Positions 44,347 through 55,589 of a stretch of DNA of 64,000 nucleotides are shown piece after piece. Position 1 is the first letter of the stretch, and the number at the start of each line of letters is the position of its first letter. The notes under the pieces were generated by a model, which saw nothing but the letters and a program-made list of their open reading frames with translations, made no database searches and had not been told where the DNA came from. Origin of the DNA: Cytobacillus horneckiae (lineage in GTDB: Bacteria; Bacillota; Bacilli; Bacillales; Cytobacillaceae); NCBI RefSeq assembly GCF_002835735.1, contig NZ_PISD01000005.1, forward strand, positions 31,950 through 95,949, in the 5' to 3' direction. The position numbers were made by a program, and so were the translations under genes.

Positions 44347-44689
44347 ATTGGGTTTCTTTATCAATTTTATTTGTATCAATAATACCCATTTTGTTAATAT
44401 GCTGTCTGGACTCTTCATCCCCAAACTTATAGATCATCTCGTAAAGCTTAACCATTGTATAGTCATATTCAGGATTTTGAGACTTCTTATGATATTCCAT
44501 AAATGGAACATGTGCTCTGACATATGTTTTTAAGTCGGCATCATAATTTTGGCGCATATATCTGTTCAGCTCTGCTATTTGTTCACCGTTAGCATACACT
44601 TTAAATTGCCAGTCATGTCCGTCGGCAGTATCCAAAATCGTTCCATTTTCAATATCTATATAATAAGCATTTTGTGTAGACTCCATCAT
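44345..44689 (-). CDS. hypothetical protein (114 residues)
   Basis: The ATG at 44689 follows AAAGGAGTGG; a GTG two codons upstream overlaps that site. The product has a beta-rich N-terminus (YYIDIENGTILDTADG), then helices rich in Tyr, Asp and Lys, ending IIDTNKIDKETQ. It has no membrane part or Cys. No family is recognised. The gap to its upstream neighbour at 44925 is AT-rich. Confidence 0.62.
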   Translation of the reverse strand: MMESTQNAYYIDIENGTILDTADGHDWQFKVYANGEQIAELNRYMRQNYDADLKTYVRAHVPFMEYHKKSQNPEYDYTMVKLYEMIYKFGDEESRQHINKMGIIDTNKIDKETQ

Positions 44690-44924
44690 AGCCACTCCTT
44701 TTTATAATTTACTGTTAGTTATACTTTTCCCGAATTGCGTATTATCAAACAATTAAATGATTTAGCTAGTGTAAAAGTTTCCGTGTTTTTATTTAATTTT
44801 TTTACAAGCTATCCTCATTCGTGTCGTATTCATATATTTTCCATTACAACGGTGTAAGAATAGGATATTTTTGTTTGAATAATGAGAGATTAAGGAAAAC
44901 ATCTTCGTAGAGGAGGGTGTTTCA

Positions 44925-45404
44925 ATGTTCGAATGGAATGACTTAATCACTGCGTTTTGGGCTTTTTTCCTAATACTGCCGATTGTCTCTCTTATTCATC
45001 AGTTAGGTCATTGGACAATGGCGAAAGTGTTGGGAGGAGATTCCAATCTCGTAATAGGCAGAGGAAAAACGCTCGTCACTTTTGGACCGATTACTATTAA
45101 GAGAATCTATATTGCTGATTCTTCGTGTTCGTATAAAGGGTTGAAGATAAATAACAAACTGGCGCATATTCTTGTACATTCAGGGGGAATCATCTTTAAT
45201 TTGAGTACTATGCTCATACTAAATTTGTTTATCTCCATTGACATCATTCCAGAGACATCTTATTTTTATCAATTTGGATATTTTTCCGCATACTATGTGT
45301 TCTTTGCCTTATTGCCAATTAAGTATAATGACGAGCATGTGAGCGACGGACTGGCAATTTATGAAATATTGCGGGACATTGATCCAAAAGACGTGTTTGA
45401 TTAA
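44925..45404 (+). CDS. M50/S2P-like membrane protein with altered HExxH
   Basis: A 159-residue membrane protein laid out like a small site-2 protease. HQLGH at residues 25-29 replaces the zinc motif HExxH, a GGIIFNLS block lies at 87-94, and the third-ligand-like DG is at 141-142. At least four membrane helices are visible. The catalytic Glu is Gln, so proteolysis is doubtful; it may be an inactive relative. GAGGAGGGTG precedes the ATG. It is monocistronic with a terminator. Confidence 0.6.
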   Translation: MFEWNDLITAFWAFFLILPIVSLIHQLGHWTMAKVLGGDSNLVIGRGKTLVTFGPITIKRIYIADSSCSYKGLKINNKLAHILVHSGGIIFNLSTMLILNLFISIDIIPETSYFYQFGYFSAYYVFFALLPIKYNDEHVSDGLAIYEILRDIDPKDVFD

Positions 45405-45423
45405 CATGATACTATAGCATTTT

Positions 45424-45456
45424 AGTAACGACTCTTATTTGAAGAGTCGTTTGTTC
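45424..45456 (+). terminator. intrinsic terminator
   Basis: AACGACTCTT pairs with AAGAGTCGTT, followed by TGTTCTGTTT. Confidence 0.75.
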
Positions 45457-45545
45457 TGTTTGACTGACTATATGAAAATTAGAGCTGCTGAAAAGTAAAT
45501 CAACAGCCCAATTTAACAAAACCAAATAGTAAATAAAATGACTGT

Positions 45546-46202
45546 CTACTCTGTCGTTAGTTTTTTATCAAAGTGCAGCTTTGTTATTACTAAAGTAATT
45601 AGTAGAAAGAGTTCAAATCCATTTGTACTTGCAGCGCTGTTAAACGGAAATGGGATGGCACTGCCAATTGTCATGATAACGGAACCAATCAGCATCCACT
45701 TCCATTTTGTATATTTATAAAGCAGTATAGCTGTAGCAATTAAGGTGATGCTTATAAAAATAATCATAATAGGTGGACCACTGGCCGATTCAGCTGGAAT
45801 ATATCGGAGAACTCCATACTCCCACACTGGCTTTAATTGAATATCCCAAGCTTCTGTGAAAATTTCTAAAAGAATTAAGATTATTGTATAAAGCCAAGTC
45901 ATCCATAGGGTGATTTTAGATTTCACCCATTTTATGCCCGTGTGCTGTAATACACTTAGACAGAAGAGGATAAGAGTAGGGGTAACGAATGCATGAACCC
46001 AATATCTCAGATAGTTAAGATTTTCAAGCAAAGTGCCGACACCTATAAATCGTCCAAGGGCAACGACAATATTATCAAATATAAGTCCGATAATAACTAA
46101 ATACACGAAGCTGCTCAAATTAAAAAGCTGTTTTTTATAGAGGCTCCAAACAAACAAAAAAATGTATGCACATGTGAAGAAAAAATAAAGATATAGATCC
46201 AA
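45546..46202 (-). CDS. polytopic membrane protein (218 residues)
   Basis: About seven hydrophobic segments. TTG at 46202 is chosen because AAAGGAGCAAAGGAA lies right upstream; the longer frame to 46289 has no ribosome-binding site. YLRYWVHAFVTPTLILF and IPFPFNSAASTNGFELF are notable conserved-looking loops. Length and topology fit small integral membrane proteins of unknown role. It has no close partner. Confidence 0.65.
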   Translation of the reverse strand: MDLYLYFFFTCAYIFLFVWSLYKKQLFNLSSFVYLVIIGLIFDNIVVALGRFIGVGTLLENLNYLRYWVHAFVTPTLILFCLSVLQHTGIKWVKSKITLWMTWLYTIILILLEIFTEAWDIQLKPVWEYGVLRYIPAESASGPPIMIIFISITLIATAILLYKYTKWKWMLIGSVIMTIGSAIPFPFNSAASTNGFELFLLITLVITKLHFDKKLTTE

Positions 46203-46380
46203 TTCCTTTGCTCCTTTAAAAGTATTTAGAATAAGTATATTCCCTTGATTGGCCTTTTTAAGCAAAGTGACATCAAAAACATTAATCAATATATCAAAAA
46301 AATTGGTGTTAATTTTTTGGGGTTTTTATTTTTCTCGTTTCTGTATGATATTTTTATTAAAAAGAAATGAGGAATGAACC

Positions 46381-46500
46381 ATGTATGTGAATCGATATGA
46401 AACATTCAAAAACCTACCTCATCAAAGAAACATTGATGTTATAGTAGCCGGAATGATTGAGGGAAAAGGAGTGAAAGCCCTGGTAAAGCAGCTTTATTAG
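46381..46500 (+). CDS. 39-residue ORF, possible gene stub
   Basis: ATG at 46381 with GAGGAATG upstream gives MYVNRYETFKNLPHQRNI... ending VKQLY. It is amphipathic, with no family recognised. A GC-richer stretch without ORFs follows to 46.74 kb, with a possible hairpin (AGTCGATTGC...GCAATCG) near 46597-46630. It may be a remnant. Confidence 0.35.
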   Translation: MYVNRYETFKNLPHQRNIDVIVAGMIEGKGVKALVKQLY

Positions 46501-46742
46501 TGGCGGTGAAACCGTTCGAACTGAAACTAAAATCCAATGGAAAGCAAGGAAAACGGTCATAGTGTGTGGGACTGAGGTTCCAGTCTTGCTTTAGTAGAGT
46601 CGATTGCAGTTTTTTGTCGACTGGAGCAATCGCCATTGTTTGTATTCGTATAAAAGGGGTTAGCGATAACCCTTATTCCAATTTTTAAGCTTAGCAGTTT
46701 TTAAAGAATCACTTATATTTCTTTAAATAAAGGAGAAGGAAA

Positions 46743-47827
46743 ATGATTAGTGATCCTCAAAAAATAGATGCCTTTTATAAAATGTTAGTCGAAAAAAATT
46801 CCAACTATGAAGGAATATTCTTTGTAGGGGTGAAAACAACTGGAGTGTTTTGCCGCCCAACCTGTCCGGCAAAAAAACCTAAGAAAGAAAACTGTGAATT
46901 TTTTCATACAGCACAAGAGGCGGCACTTGCCTACTACCGGCCTTGCAAAAGGTGCCAGCCGTTGAATCATCCGAGCTACTTATCACCTGAAGTAAAGAAA
47001 TTGGTACTCGCGATTGAAGAAAATCCGCAAAAGAGGTGGAAGGATAAAGATTTTGACGATTTATCAATTAGTGCTAATACAGCAAGGAGGCAATTTAAAA
47101 AACAATTTGGAATGACCTTTATTGAATACGCCAGGGCACGCCGGCTTGGAATAGCATTTAACCATATTCGCAATGGTAAACCGATTATTTATACGCAAAT
47201 GGATAGCGGCTTTGAATCAGGCAATGGATTTCGCGACGCATTTACCAGGACTATGGGGGCGGTCCCTAAAAGAAATGCTGACATCTTGCTTTTAACAGCA
47301 AAATGGATTGAAACTATATTAAGTCCAATGATAGCGATAGCGGATGAGCATGGATTATACTTGTTGGAATTTGTTGATAGGAGAGGCTTGGAAAAGGAAC
47401 TGGAAAACCTGAGAGCAAAGCTTTCTGCAGCAATTATTCCTGGAACGAACGCTATTCTTGAACAATTGGAAGCTGAATTAAAGGATTATTTTGAAGGAGA
47501 TTTAATTGCATTTAAAACGCCAATCGCTGAACGGTTCGGAACCATTTTCCAAAAAAAGTCTGGGAACAATTGATGAAAATACCATTTGGAACGACGATTC
47601 ATTATAAGGAGTTAGCAACAAGGGTAGGAATCGATAAAGCTTATCGAGCAGTTGCCCGTGCAAATGGAGCGAATCAAATATCCATTCTTATTCCATGTCA
47701 TAGAGTCATTAACTTAAATGGTGATCTTGGAGGATACGGCGGCGGCATTCAGAGAAAAGCATGGCTGCTTAAATTAGAAAAACGCGCGCTAGAAAAAAAT
47801 CATTTATTAGAGAGACAAACAGAATAA
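46743..47827 (+). pseudogene. ada: frameshifted ada (DNA repair regulator/methyltransferase)
   Basis: The first part (46743-47573) holds the AdaA Zn-domain (VFCRPTCPAKKP...YRPCKRCQP with the phosphotriester-accepting Cys) and an AraC-type HTH. It ends ...FGTIFQKKSGNN. The second frame (to 47827) continues at VWEQLMKIPFGTTIHYKEL and holds ILIPCHRVI, the O6-alkylguanine acceptor Cys. The break is in a run of seven A at 47551-47557; one more A would join both into a single 360-residue Ada. An alkylation-damage role is certain for the intact gene. Whether the break is real decay, slippage or a base-calling error is unknown. Confidence 0.85.
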
Positions 47828-47836
47828 ATATTGAAA

Positions 47837-47872
47837 AGAGTGATTCTTAATGAGAGAATCGCGCTTTTTAGT
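47837..47872 (+). terminator. intrinsic terminator
   Basis: GAGTGATTCT pairs with AGAATCGCGCT (imperfect), followed by TTTTT. Confidence 0.55.
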
Positions 47873-47961
47873 GAAAAATATAAATTAGCAAATTATCAGT
47901 TTACTTGTCCTTTGTGATTTAGTAGAATTAATTTTCTAATATTTAACAGAGGAGGAGCTAT

Positions 47962-48582
47962 ATGAAAATTTTATTGATCCGGCACGGAGAATCGGAAGCC
48001 GACCTTTTGAAGGTGCATGAAGGTAGGGCAGATTATCCATTAACTGCAGAGGGGATCGAACAAGTGAAAAAACTGGCAAATCGAGTATGCAATGAGTTTG
48101 CTTTAGAAAAAATTTGGGCGAGTACATTGCAACGCGCAAGTAAAACAGCTGCTATGTTAAGTGAAGTAATTGAATGTAAAGTGGAATACTTAGATGAATT
48201 AAGAGAGCACAATAATGGCGACATAGCTGGCAAGCCGCTTAAAGAAGCGGATGATCCTTTCCTGCTGCCTCCTCATATAAAGTGGGGAGCCTATGGCGAA
48301 ACGAGAATAGAATTTAGAGCTAGAGCCGAACAAGCTCTGTCACAAATACTTGAACAGAGCAAATGCTATGATCAAATAGCCATTGTTTCCCATGGCGGAA
48401 TGATTTCTAGATTGATCGAGTCCTTTCTTCAATTGCCAATCATTCATAATAAATATTTTCACACCGGTGATACCGGTATTCATCTTCTCGAAATTAACAA
48501 TCTTGGCTACTCGATTCATTATACTAATTGTACTCGGCATTTAAGGGAGGATGCTTCGAGTAAATTCTCCAACGGATGGTAG
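47962..48582 (+). CDS. histidine phosphatase family protein
   Basis: A 206-residue phosphoglycerate-mutase-like protein. LLIRHGESEAD holds the catalytic RHG His, and IVSHGGMISRLI the second His. GAGGAGG precedes the ATG. Such proteins dephosphorylate small metabolites or proteins. The C-terminal extension after about 175 is short and polar. It is a single-gene unit. Confidence 0.86.
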   Translation: MKILLIRHGESEADLLKVHEGRADYPLTAEGIEQVKKLANRVCNEFALEKIWASTLQRASKTAAMLSEVIECKVEYLDELREHNNGDIAGKPLKEADDPFLLPPHIKWGAYGETRIEFRARAEQALSQILEQSKCYDQIAIVSHGGMISRLIESFLQLPIIHNKYFHTGDTGIHLLEINNLGYSIHYTNCTRHLREDASSKFSNGW

Positions 48583-48876
48583 ATAAGAGGTACGTTTATC
48601 ATCCTGTCATCTCTGCTTATGTTCAAGGACTAAATCTTTATGAATTTATATAAAACAGCTCTAAGAATTAGATGAAATTGATATATTTTGAGGGTTTATA
48701 AAAACAAATGTCGATACTATTTTTTCCCCTATCACAAAACTAGCTTGTATATTCGTTGTAATATGTTTTCAACAATATAAAAAAGTAAAAAAAGCGTAAA
48801 AACAAGTAAAGAATTTAGAAAAAATATTATCAGAATATTATTATAATTAAATAAATAATGCTCTAGGGGGATAGGA

Positions 48877-49002
48877 TTGAGGGGGAAATTTAAAGTGTTC
48901 GGCTTATTGTTTTTCATATTATTAGTTATTTCAGGGTGTTCAACAAGTAACAATGTTAATTTAGAAAGCAATGATTCTAAAAACGATGTGAAGTTTAAAT
49001 AA
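48877..49002 (+). CDS. 41-residue small lipoprotein
   Basis: TTG at 48877 follows GGGGGATAGGA. The product MRGKFKVFGLLFFILLVISGC has a clear lipoprotein signal (lipobox VISGC), then about twenty polar residues rich in Ser, Asn and Lys. It may be a complete small lipoprotein or the front part of a truncated one. It stands 78 bases before the first amidohydrolase gene. Nothing else is seen in the 48.6-48.87 kb AT-rich gap. Confidence 0.5.
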   Translation: MRGKFKVFGLLFFILLVISGCSTSNNVNLESNDSKNDVKFK

Positions 49003-49080
49003 GACCTTATATTTATAACAGGGGATAATTAGCTTAAAATCTATAGCTTCCCCCTTAAAAATCCTTTAGGAGGTATATAA

Positions 49081-50313
49081 ATGACAATTCAATGGTTATT
49101 GAATGTGAAACTAGAGAAATCTTTTGACATGGAAGCTGGTGAAATTCGAGGGACGAAAACGGAATTATGTCATTTGAAAATTGAGGATGGCAAAATAATA
49201 GAAATAACAAATCAGTTGCCAGACACTCATGAAATGAAATTAGATGGACAAGGTTATTTGCTATTACCTTCATTAAGAGACATGCATATCCATATTGACA
49301 AGACATACTATGGTGGTCCATGGAAAGCATGTACGCCTATAACTAATGGCATCTTTACAAGATTGGATGAAGAAAAAAAATTACTTCCAAAACTGCTGCC
49401 AACCGCACAAGAACGCGCTGAAAAAATGCTAGAACTATATATAGCAAATGGGCATACGCACATACGCACACATTGTAATATTGATCCTGTAATTGGTTTG
49501 AAAAACTTAGAGGCAACGGTGAATGCCTTGAAAAAATACGAAGATGTACTTTCTTATGATATTGTCGCTTTTCCTCAACATGGATTGCTAAGAAGTGATT
49601 CTGTACAACTAGTTAAGGATGCAATGAAAAATGGAGCAACATTGGTTGGTGGAGTTGACCCTGCAACTGTCGATCGGAATATTGAACAATCATTATATAC
49701 AATATTTGATATTGCGGCTGAAAATAATAGGGGTGTAGACATTCACCTCCATGATCCGAACTCTTTAGGAGCTTTTACCTTTGAAAGAATGGCACATTAT
49801 ACTGAACAAACAGGGCTGAAAGGAAAGGCTACTATTAGTCATGGTATTGCTTTAGGGGACTTAGATGAAAGTGAAATAACCTATATAGGAGAAATATTAA
49901 AGCAACAGGAGATTGATATTACTACAACGATTCCGATTAATAGACAAACAATTCCGGTTCCACTATTAGATAAGCTGGGGGTTACTGTTTCAGTAGGGCA
50001 TGATAGTATAACTGATCATTGGTCACCATTTGGGACAGGTGATACCATTCAAAAACTTTCTATTTTGGCGGAACGATTTAAAATGAGTGACGAGCATTCA
50101 TTATCAACAGCTTTAAAATACGGAACCGGCGGGATTAAGCCGTTAAATGCTAAGGGAGAAAGAGTGTGGCCTAAGGTAGGGGATGATGCAACGATGATGT
50201 TAGTGGACGCTTCTTGTTCCGCTGAAGCCGTGGCTAGAAGAGGAGAAATCAAATCACTTTTCTTTAAAGGGAAAAAGGTAGAAAGCAAACTAGAATCAGA
50301 GCTTACTATTTAA
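49081..50313 (+). CDS. amidohydrolase/cytosine-deaminase-like enzyme 1
   Basis: A 410-residue metallo-amidohydrolase of the cytosine-deaminase-like branch. LPSLRDMHIHIDKTYYGG holds the HxH metal site, HTHIRTHCNIDP, GVDIHLHD and ATISHGIALG the further His ligands, and VSVGHDSITDHWSPFG the metal Asp. TAGGAGG precedes the ATG. A paralogue follows after 28 bases. The substrate (cyclic amide, pterin or pyrimidine) is unknown. Confidence 0.85.
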   Translation: MTIQWLLNVKLEKSFDMEAGEIRGTKTELCHLKIEDGKIIEITNQLPDTHEMKLDGQGYLLLPSLRDMHIHIDKTYYGGPWKACTPITNGIFTRLDEEKKLLPKLLPTAQERAEKMLELYIANGHTHIRTHCNIDPVIGLKNLEATVNALKKYEDVLSYDIVAFPQHGLLRSDSVQLVKDAMKNGATLVGGVDPATVDRNIEQSLYTIFDIAAENNRGVDIHLHDPNSLGAFTFERMAHYTEQTGLKGKATISHGIALGDLDESEITYIGEILKQQEIDITTTIPINRQTIPVPLLDKLGVTVSVGHDSITDHWSPFGTGDTIQKLSILAERFKMSDEHSLSTALKYGTGGIKPLNAKGERVWPKVGDDATMMLVDASCSAEAVARRGEIKSLFFKGKKVESKLESELTI

Positions 50314-50340
50314 AATTAATTTACGAAAGGGGATAATATC

Positions 50341-51582
50341 GTGCAAAAGGAGTTTTGGCTAACGAATGTATTGCTAGAAGTAGGCTATGTAAGAGATGAA
50401 AATAACACAATTACCACAAAAACAGACTTATTCCAATTAAAAATTGTTGATGGGAAAATTGTTGAAAAAAAAGAGAAAAACGATAAGATTTCTCCTGAAG
50501 AGGATCAAATCGATTGTAAAGGGCTTCTGGGGATACCTAGCTTAAAAGAAATGCATAATCATTTAGATAAAACTTACCTATCGCTAGACTGGAAGGCTTG
50601 CAGGCCAGCAAAAAACTTAGAAGAACGGTTGCGGCTTGAAGCAATGGAATTAGAGGAATTATCCACTACTGTTAAACAACGAGCTTCTAAAATGATTGAC
50701 CTTATCCTGTCTAAAGGTGCATCACATATTCGCACCCATGTGAACATTGACCCGTACATTGGCTTAAAGAATTTAGAGGGAGTAAAAGAAGCGCTGAATA
50801 GCTATTCTGACCATCTAACATATGATATTGTCGCTTTCCCGCAACATGGATTATTAAAAGGAGAGGTAATTCCTTTAATGAGAGAAGCCTTAAATTCTGG
50901 TGCTACTCTTGTTGGAGGGTTAGACCCAGCTGGAATAGATAAAAATATTGAACAGTCATTATTCGAGGTAATGAATTTAGCGACTGAATTTGACGTTGAT
51001 ATAGATATACATCTCCATGATGGTGGACATGTAGGCTATTATACTATTGACAAGCTAGCTGAGATGGTAGAAGAAGCAAAATGGAATAACCGTGTAGCAA
51101 TTAGTCATGCTTTCTGTCTTGGTGAAGTTCCGTTACAACAAGCAGAACATATTAGTGATAAATTAAGCAATTTAGGGATATCCATTATGTCCACCATTCC
51201 AATCACAAAATCACTACCACCTATTGAATTATTGGATAAAAAAGGCGTGAATGTTCATCTTGGATGTGACGGATTTTATGATTCATGGGGTCCGTTTGGT
51301 AACGGAGATGTTCTTGAAAAAGTAACAAGGTATTGTGAGACTTATAGAAAGAGTGATGAACTTTCACTCAGCCAATCTTTAAAATATGCAACCGGTGGAA
51401 TCACACCATTAAATAAAGCAGGCGAGCCTCAATGGCCAAATGTCGGTGATGAAGCCAGTTTAGTTTTAGTCAGAGCATCCTGTTCTGCTGAGGCGGTAGC
51501 TAGAACAAGTAAGAGAGAAGCGGTCCTATTTAAAGGTGAATTTATTAGAGGAGAGCTAAATAACTCTTTAACTTTTTCTTAA
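50341..51582 (+). CDS. amidohydrolase/cytosine-deaminase-like enzyme 2
   Basis: A 413-residue paralogue of the gene before it, starting at GTG after GAAAGGGGAT. The same set is present: KEMHNHLDKTYLS (HNH in place of HIH), HIRTHVNIDPYIGLKNLEGV, DIDIHLHDGG, VAISHAFCLGEV, and HLGCDGFYDSWGPFG. The two share the layout IEQSL...D-HLHD and the C-terminal SCSAEAVAR. They probably form heteromeric or two-step enzymes with related substrates. A strong terminator follows. Confidence 0.85.
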   Translation: MQKEFWLTNVLLEVGYVRDENNTITTKTDLFQLKIVDGKIVEKKEKNDKISPEEDQIDCKGLLGIPSLKEMHNHLDKTYLSLDWKACRPAKNLEERLRLEAMELEELSTTVKQRASKMIDLILSKGASHIRTHVNIDPYIGLKNLEGVKEALNSYSDHLTYDIVAFPQHGLLKGEVIPLMREALNSGATLVGGLDPAGIDKNIEQSLFEVMNLATEFDVDIDIHLHDGGHVGYYTIDKLAEMVEEAKWNNRVAISHAFCLGEVPLQQAEHISDKLSNLGISIMSTIPITKSLPPIELLDKKGVNVHLGCDGFYDSWGPFGNGDVLEKVTRYCETYRKSDELSLSQSLKYATGGITPLNKAGEPQWPNVGDEASLVLVRASCSAEAVARTSKREAVLFKGEFIRGELNNSLTFS

Positions 51583-51591
51583 GGTTTAGCT

Positions 51592-51632
51592 AAAAGCTAA
51601 GAAGAGATCCCTTTGCTTCTTAGCTTTTGGCT
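51592..51632 (+). terminator. intrinsic terminator of amidohydrolase operon
   Basis: AAAAGCTAAGAAG pairs perfectly with CTTCTTAGCTTTT (13 bp). Confidence 0.85.
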
Positions 51633-51781
51633 TATTTTATAAATTTAATCTAGACTTTGAAAATGGGTTTGAATCAAGAAGGTTCCATCACAAATTTGCT
51701 GATTTTTATATTATCAATATTATTTGGTTGAAGAAAAACAGCTGCTAGTATGAGGTTTTCTCTTTTCTTCAAAAGCATAAT

Positions 51782-51952
51782 TTAATAATATAGAACATTT
51801 ATCTTATTGCATTTCGCGCACACCTCATAAAAATGATTTCGCTTATAATAATGATGATCACAATAATGCTGAATTTCCTTTAGACGGTTTTCTAAAATAG
51901 CAAGGCGTGTTTTGATATGATTAATCTCTTCTTGAAGAATCTCGACATTCAT
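51782..51952 (-). CDS. 56-residue helical/zinc-knuckle protein
   Basis: On the minus strand ATG 51952 follows TAGAGGGGG. The N-terminal half is a charged helix (EILQEEINHIKTRLAILENRL), likely a coiled coil. The C-terminal half has YCDHHYYK and FYEVCAKCNK, giving Cys, His and CxxC ligands for one zinc. It stands 24 bases before the thiC stop on the same strand, so it may be in the thiC transcript. No family is recognised. Confidence 0.6.
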   Translation of the reverse strand: MNVEILQEEINHIKTRLAILENRLKEIQHYCDHHYYKRNHFYEVCAKCNKINVLYY

Positions 51953-51975
51953 TGTAATACCCCCTCTAAGAAATA

Positions 51976-53913
<1,938 letters not shown>

Positions 53914-53929
53914 CTACAATAATCACTCT

Positions 53930-54022
53930 AACTTCCCCACGCTGGTATGAACCAGATCAGGTCCTAAGAGTCAAGAAACTTCAACGTGTTTCTTTCTCAG
54001 CCCAACTCATTGGACTCCCCTA
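53930..54022 (-). promoter_or_regulatory. TPP riboswitch (THI element)
   Basis: On the minus strand GGGGAGTCC, GGGCTGAGA, GACTCTTAGGACC, TGATCTGGTTCATACCAGCG and GGGGAAG follow each other, the full set of THI-box blocks. Thiamine pyrophosphate should stop transcription of thiC. Confidence 0.95.
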
Positions 54023-54029
54023 GTTATTT

Positions 54030-54441
54030 ATTATTCAATTTGATTTTAGTATATATGAGACTTTAAAAAAAGTAAAAGAGAAATACAAAAATAATAAAAT
54101 ATGACTACATATACTTATTAGAAAATAGTTGAGCAAGAGCTATATTTAAGGAATTATAGAGCCGGTTTTTATATTACGTATTTATGATTGATATTAAATG
54201 AGGACTTGTTAGTGTTTTTTTTATTAATTGGGGAATTCCAGCTTTGGCAGTTATTGGCGGTTTTATTTTAAATGAAAAAAACTGATAGATAGTCTGCAAT
54301 GAGTACCTTATTGGCACCCACTATGACAGTGAAGAGTGTATAGCGATAAATATAAAGAGTTATTCGAATCGCAAACGACGGCTATTTTAAAAGGGATACA
54401 ATCAAAACGGAAATAACGGATTTATTCGAAGGAAATATATG
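54030..54441. other. gap without intact gene
   Basis: AT-rich DNA. An open stretch reading WGIPALAVIGGFILNEKN near 54.22-54.29 kb looks like a transporter helix remnant with no start. No further ORF, RNA or repeat can be supported. Confidence 0.35.
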
Positions 54442-54488
54442 TTTGTCCTGAAGATATTTCAGCTATCATTGGATATCTTCAGGACAAA
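54442..54488. repeat. long perfect inverted repeat
   Basis: TTTGTCCTGAAGATAT (54442-54457) and ATATCTTCAGGACAAA (54473-54488) form a 16-bp perfect stem, 11 bases after the end of the lipid kinase gene. It probably ends that transcript but lacks a good T-run on the minus strand. Confidence 0.65.
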
Positions 54489-54498
54489 TTAATGTATA

Positions 54499-55401
54499 TT
54501 AATCTTTAAGTGGAAAATCACCAACGACAACTGTAAGATGACCAGGCAGGACAGAAATTTTTGAGGGGGTTTCGTACTTTATTTCCCCATCGCAATCTAT
54601 TCTTTGTTGAGGAGAGGCTTCAATTTCAAGACATTCTGCACGAAAGAATAGTAAATCTTCATTGCTATCTTCCGGAAATTTATTTTGAATTTGGGATTGC
54701 AGCCAAGTCCAAAAGTGTTGAATAGACGTTTGCTTAATAATTAAAACATCCAGCTTTCCATCCTGAATCTGTGCACCAGGGAAAAATGTTTGCATTCCTC
54801 CTAAGTATGAACCATTTCCAATGACCATCATAACTGCTTCGCCATCAAAAGATTTTGCTTTACTGTCCACTTTTAAATGGAAACGCTCATTTTGAAAAAT
54901 CATTTTTGATGCATGAATATAATAAGACATTTTTCCGAGCAGCTTTTTATTTTCACTTTCGACGTTCTTTGACACTTCTGAGATTAAGCCAATACCCCAG
55001 AAGTTGAGGAAGTATTGATCATCATATTTACCTACATCTACTTTTTGTGTAGCTTTGTTTATAATTTGTTCCACAGCTAATAAAGGATCCTGATTCATTC
55101 CGAGCGTTCTTGAGAAATCATTGCACGTTCCGCCAGGTATTATAGCAAACGCTGGCCTGTTCTCTAATGGACAAAGCGCATTAATAATTTCATAAATTGT
55201 ACCATCTCCGCCAGCACCGATCAGGAGATCAATCTCTTCTGCTATTTCCTTTACGATTTCAGCGCCTTCTCCAGCTTTTCTTGTTTTAAAAATTTTCACT
55301 TCGGAAAATGCTTCTAAAAGCTTGGAGTGAATTGTATCGACGATTTCAGCTAATTTTTGATTTCCTGCATGAGGATTTAAAATAAGTCCTACCTTTTCCA
55401 T
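54499..55401 (-). CDS. diacylglycerol/lipid kinase, YegS/DgkB-like
   Basis: A 300-residue lipid kinase. LILNPHAGNQK, IGAGGDGTIYEIINAL (the GGDGT nucleotide-binding motif, about 62-77), FAIIPGGTCNDFSRTLGM and DGKLDVLI are family signatures. DgkB recycles diacylglycerol from teichoic-acid synthesis; a phosphatidylglycerol or sphingosine-like substrate is an alternative. GAGGGAGG precedes the ATG. It is monocistronic. Confidence 0.87.
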   Translation of the reverse strand: MEKVGLILNPHAGNQKLAEIVDTIHSKLLEAFSEVKIFKTRKAGEGAEIVKEIAEEIDLLIGAGGDGTIYEIINALCPLENRPAFAIIPGGTCNDFSRTLGMNQDPLLAVEQIINKATQKVDVGKYDDQYFLNFWGIGLISEVSKNVESENKKLLGKMSYYIHASKMIFQNERFHLKVDSKAKSFDGEAVMMVIGNGSYLGGMQTFFPGAQIQDGKLDVLIIKQTSIQHFWTWLQSQIQNKFPEDSNEDLLFFRAECLEIEASPQQRIDCDGEIKYETPSKISVLPGHLTVVVGDFPLKD

Positions 55402-55589
55402 TCGATACCCCTCCCTCGATTGTTTTCAATACATTCATCCTACAGAAAAAAAAGCCATGATACTAATTATACGTACTATTTATTTCTGATTTTTCCTAAT
55501 ATAAAATGGCTGTTTAATATCAAAGCAGTTAAGGGTATATAAATACAAACATCATAAATAAAAGTAATTAACTTTTGGAGGTATTTATT

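Noticed and set aside
45546..46289. Longer version of the membrane protein starting at 46289
   Set aside because: The first 29 codons have no ribosome-binding site and are hydrophilic. A strong AAAGGAGCAAAGGAA sits just before TTG 46202.
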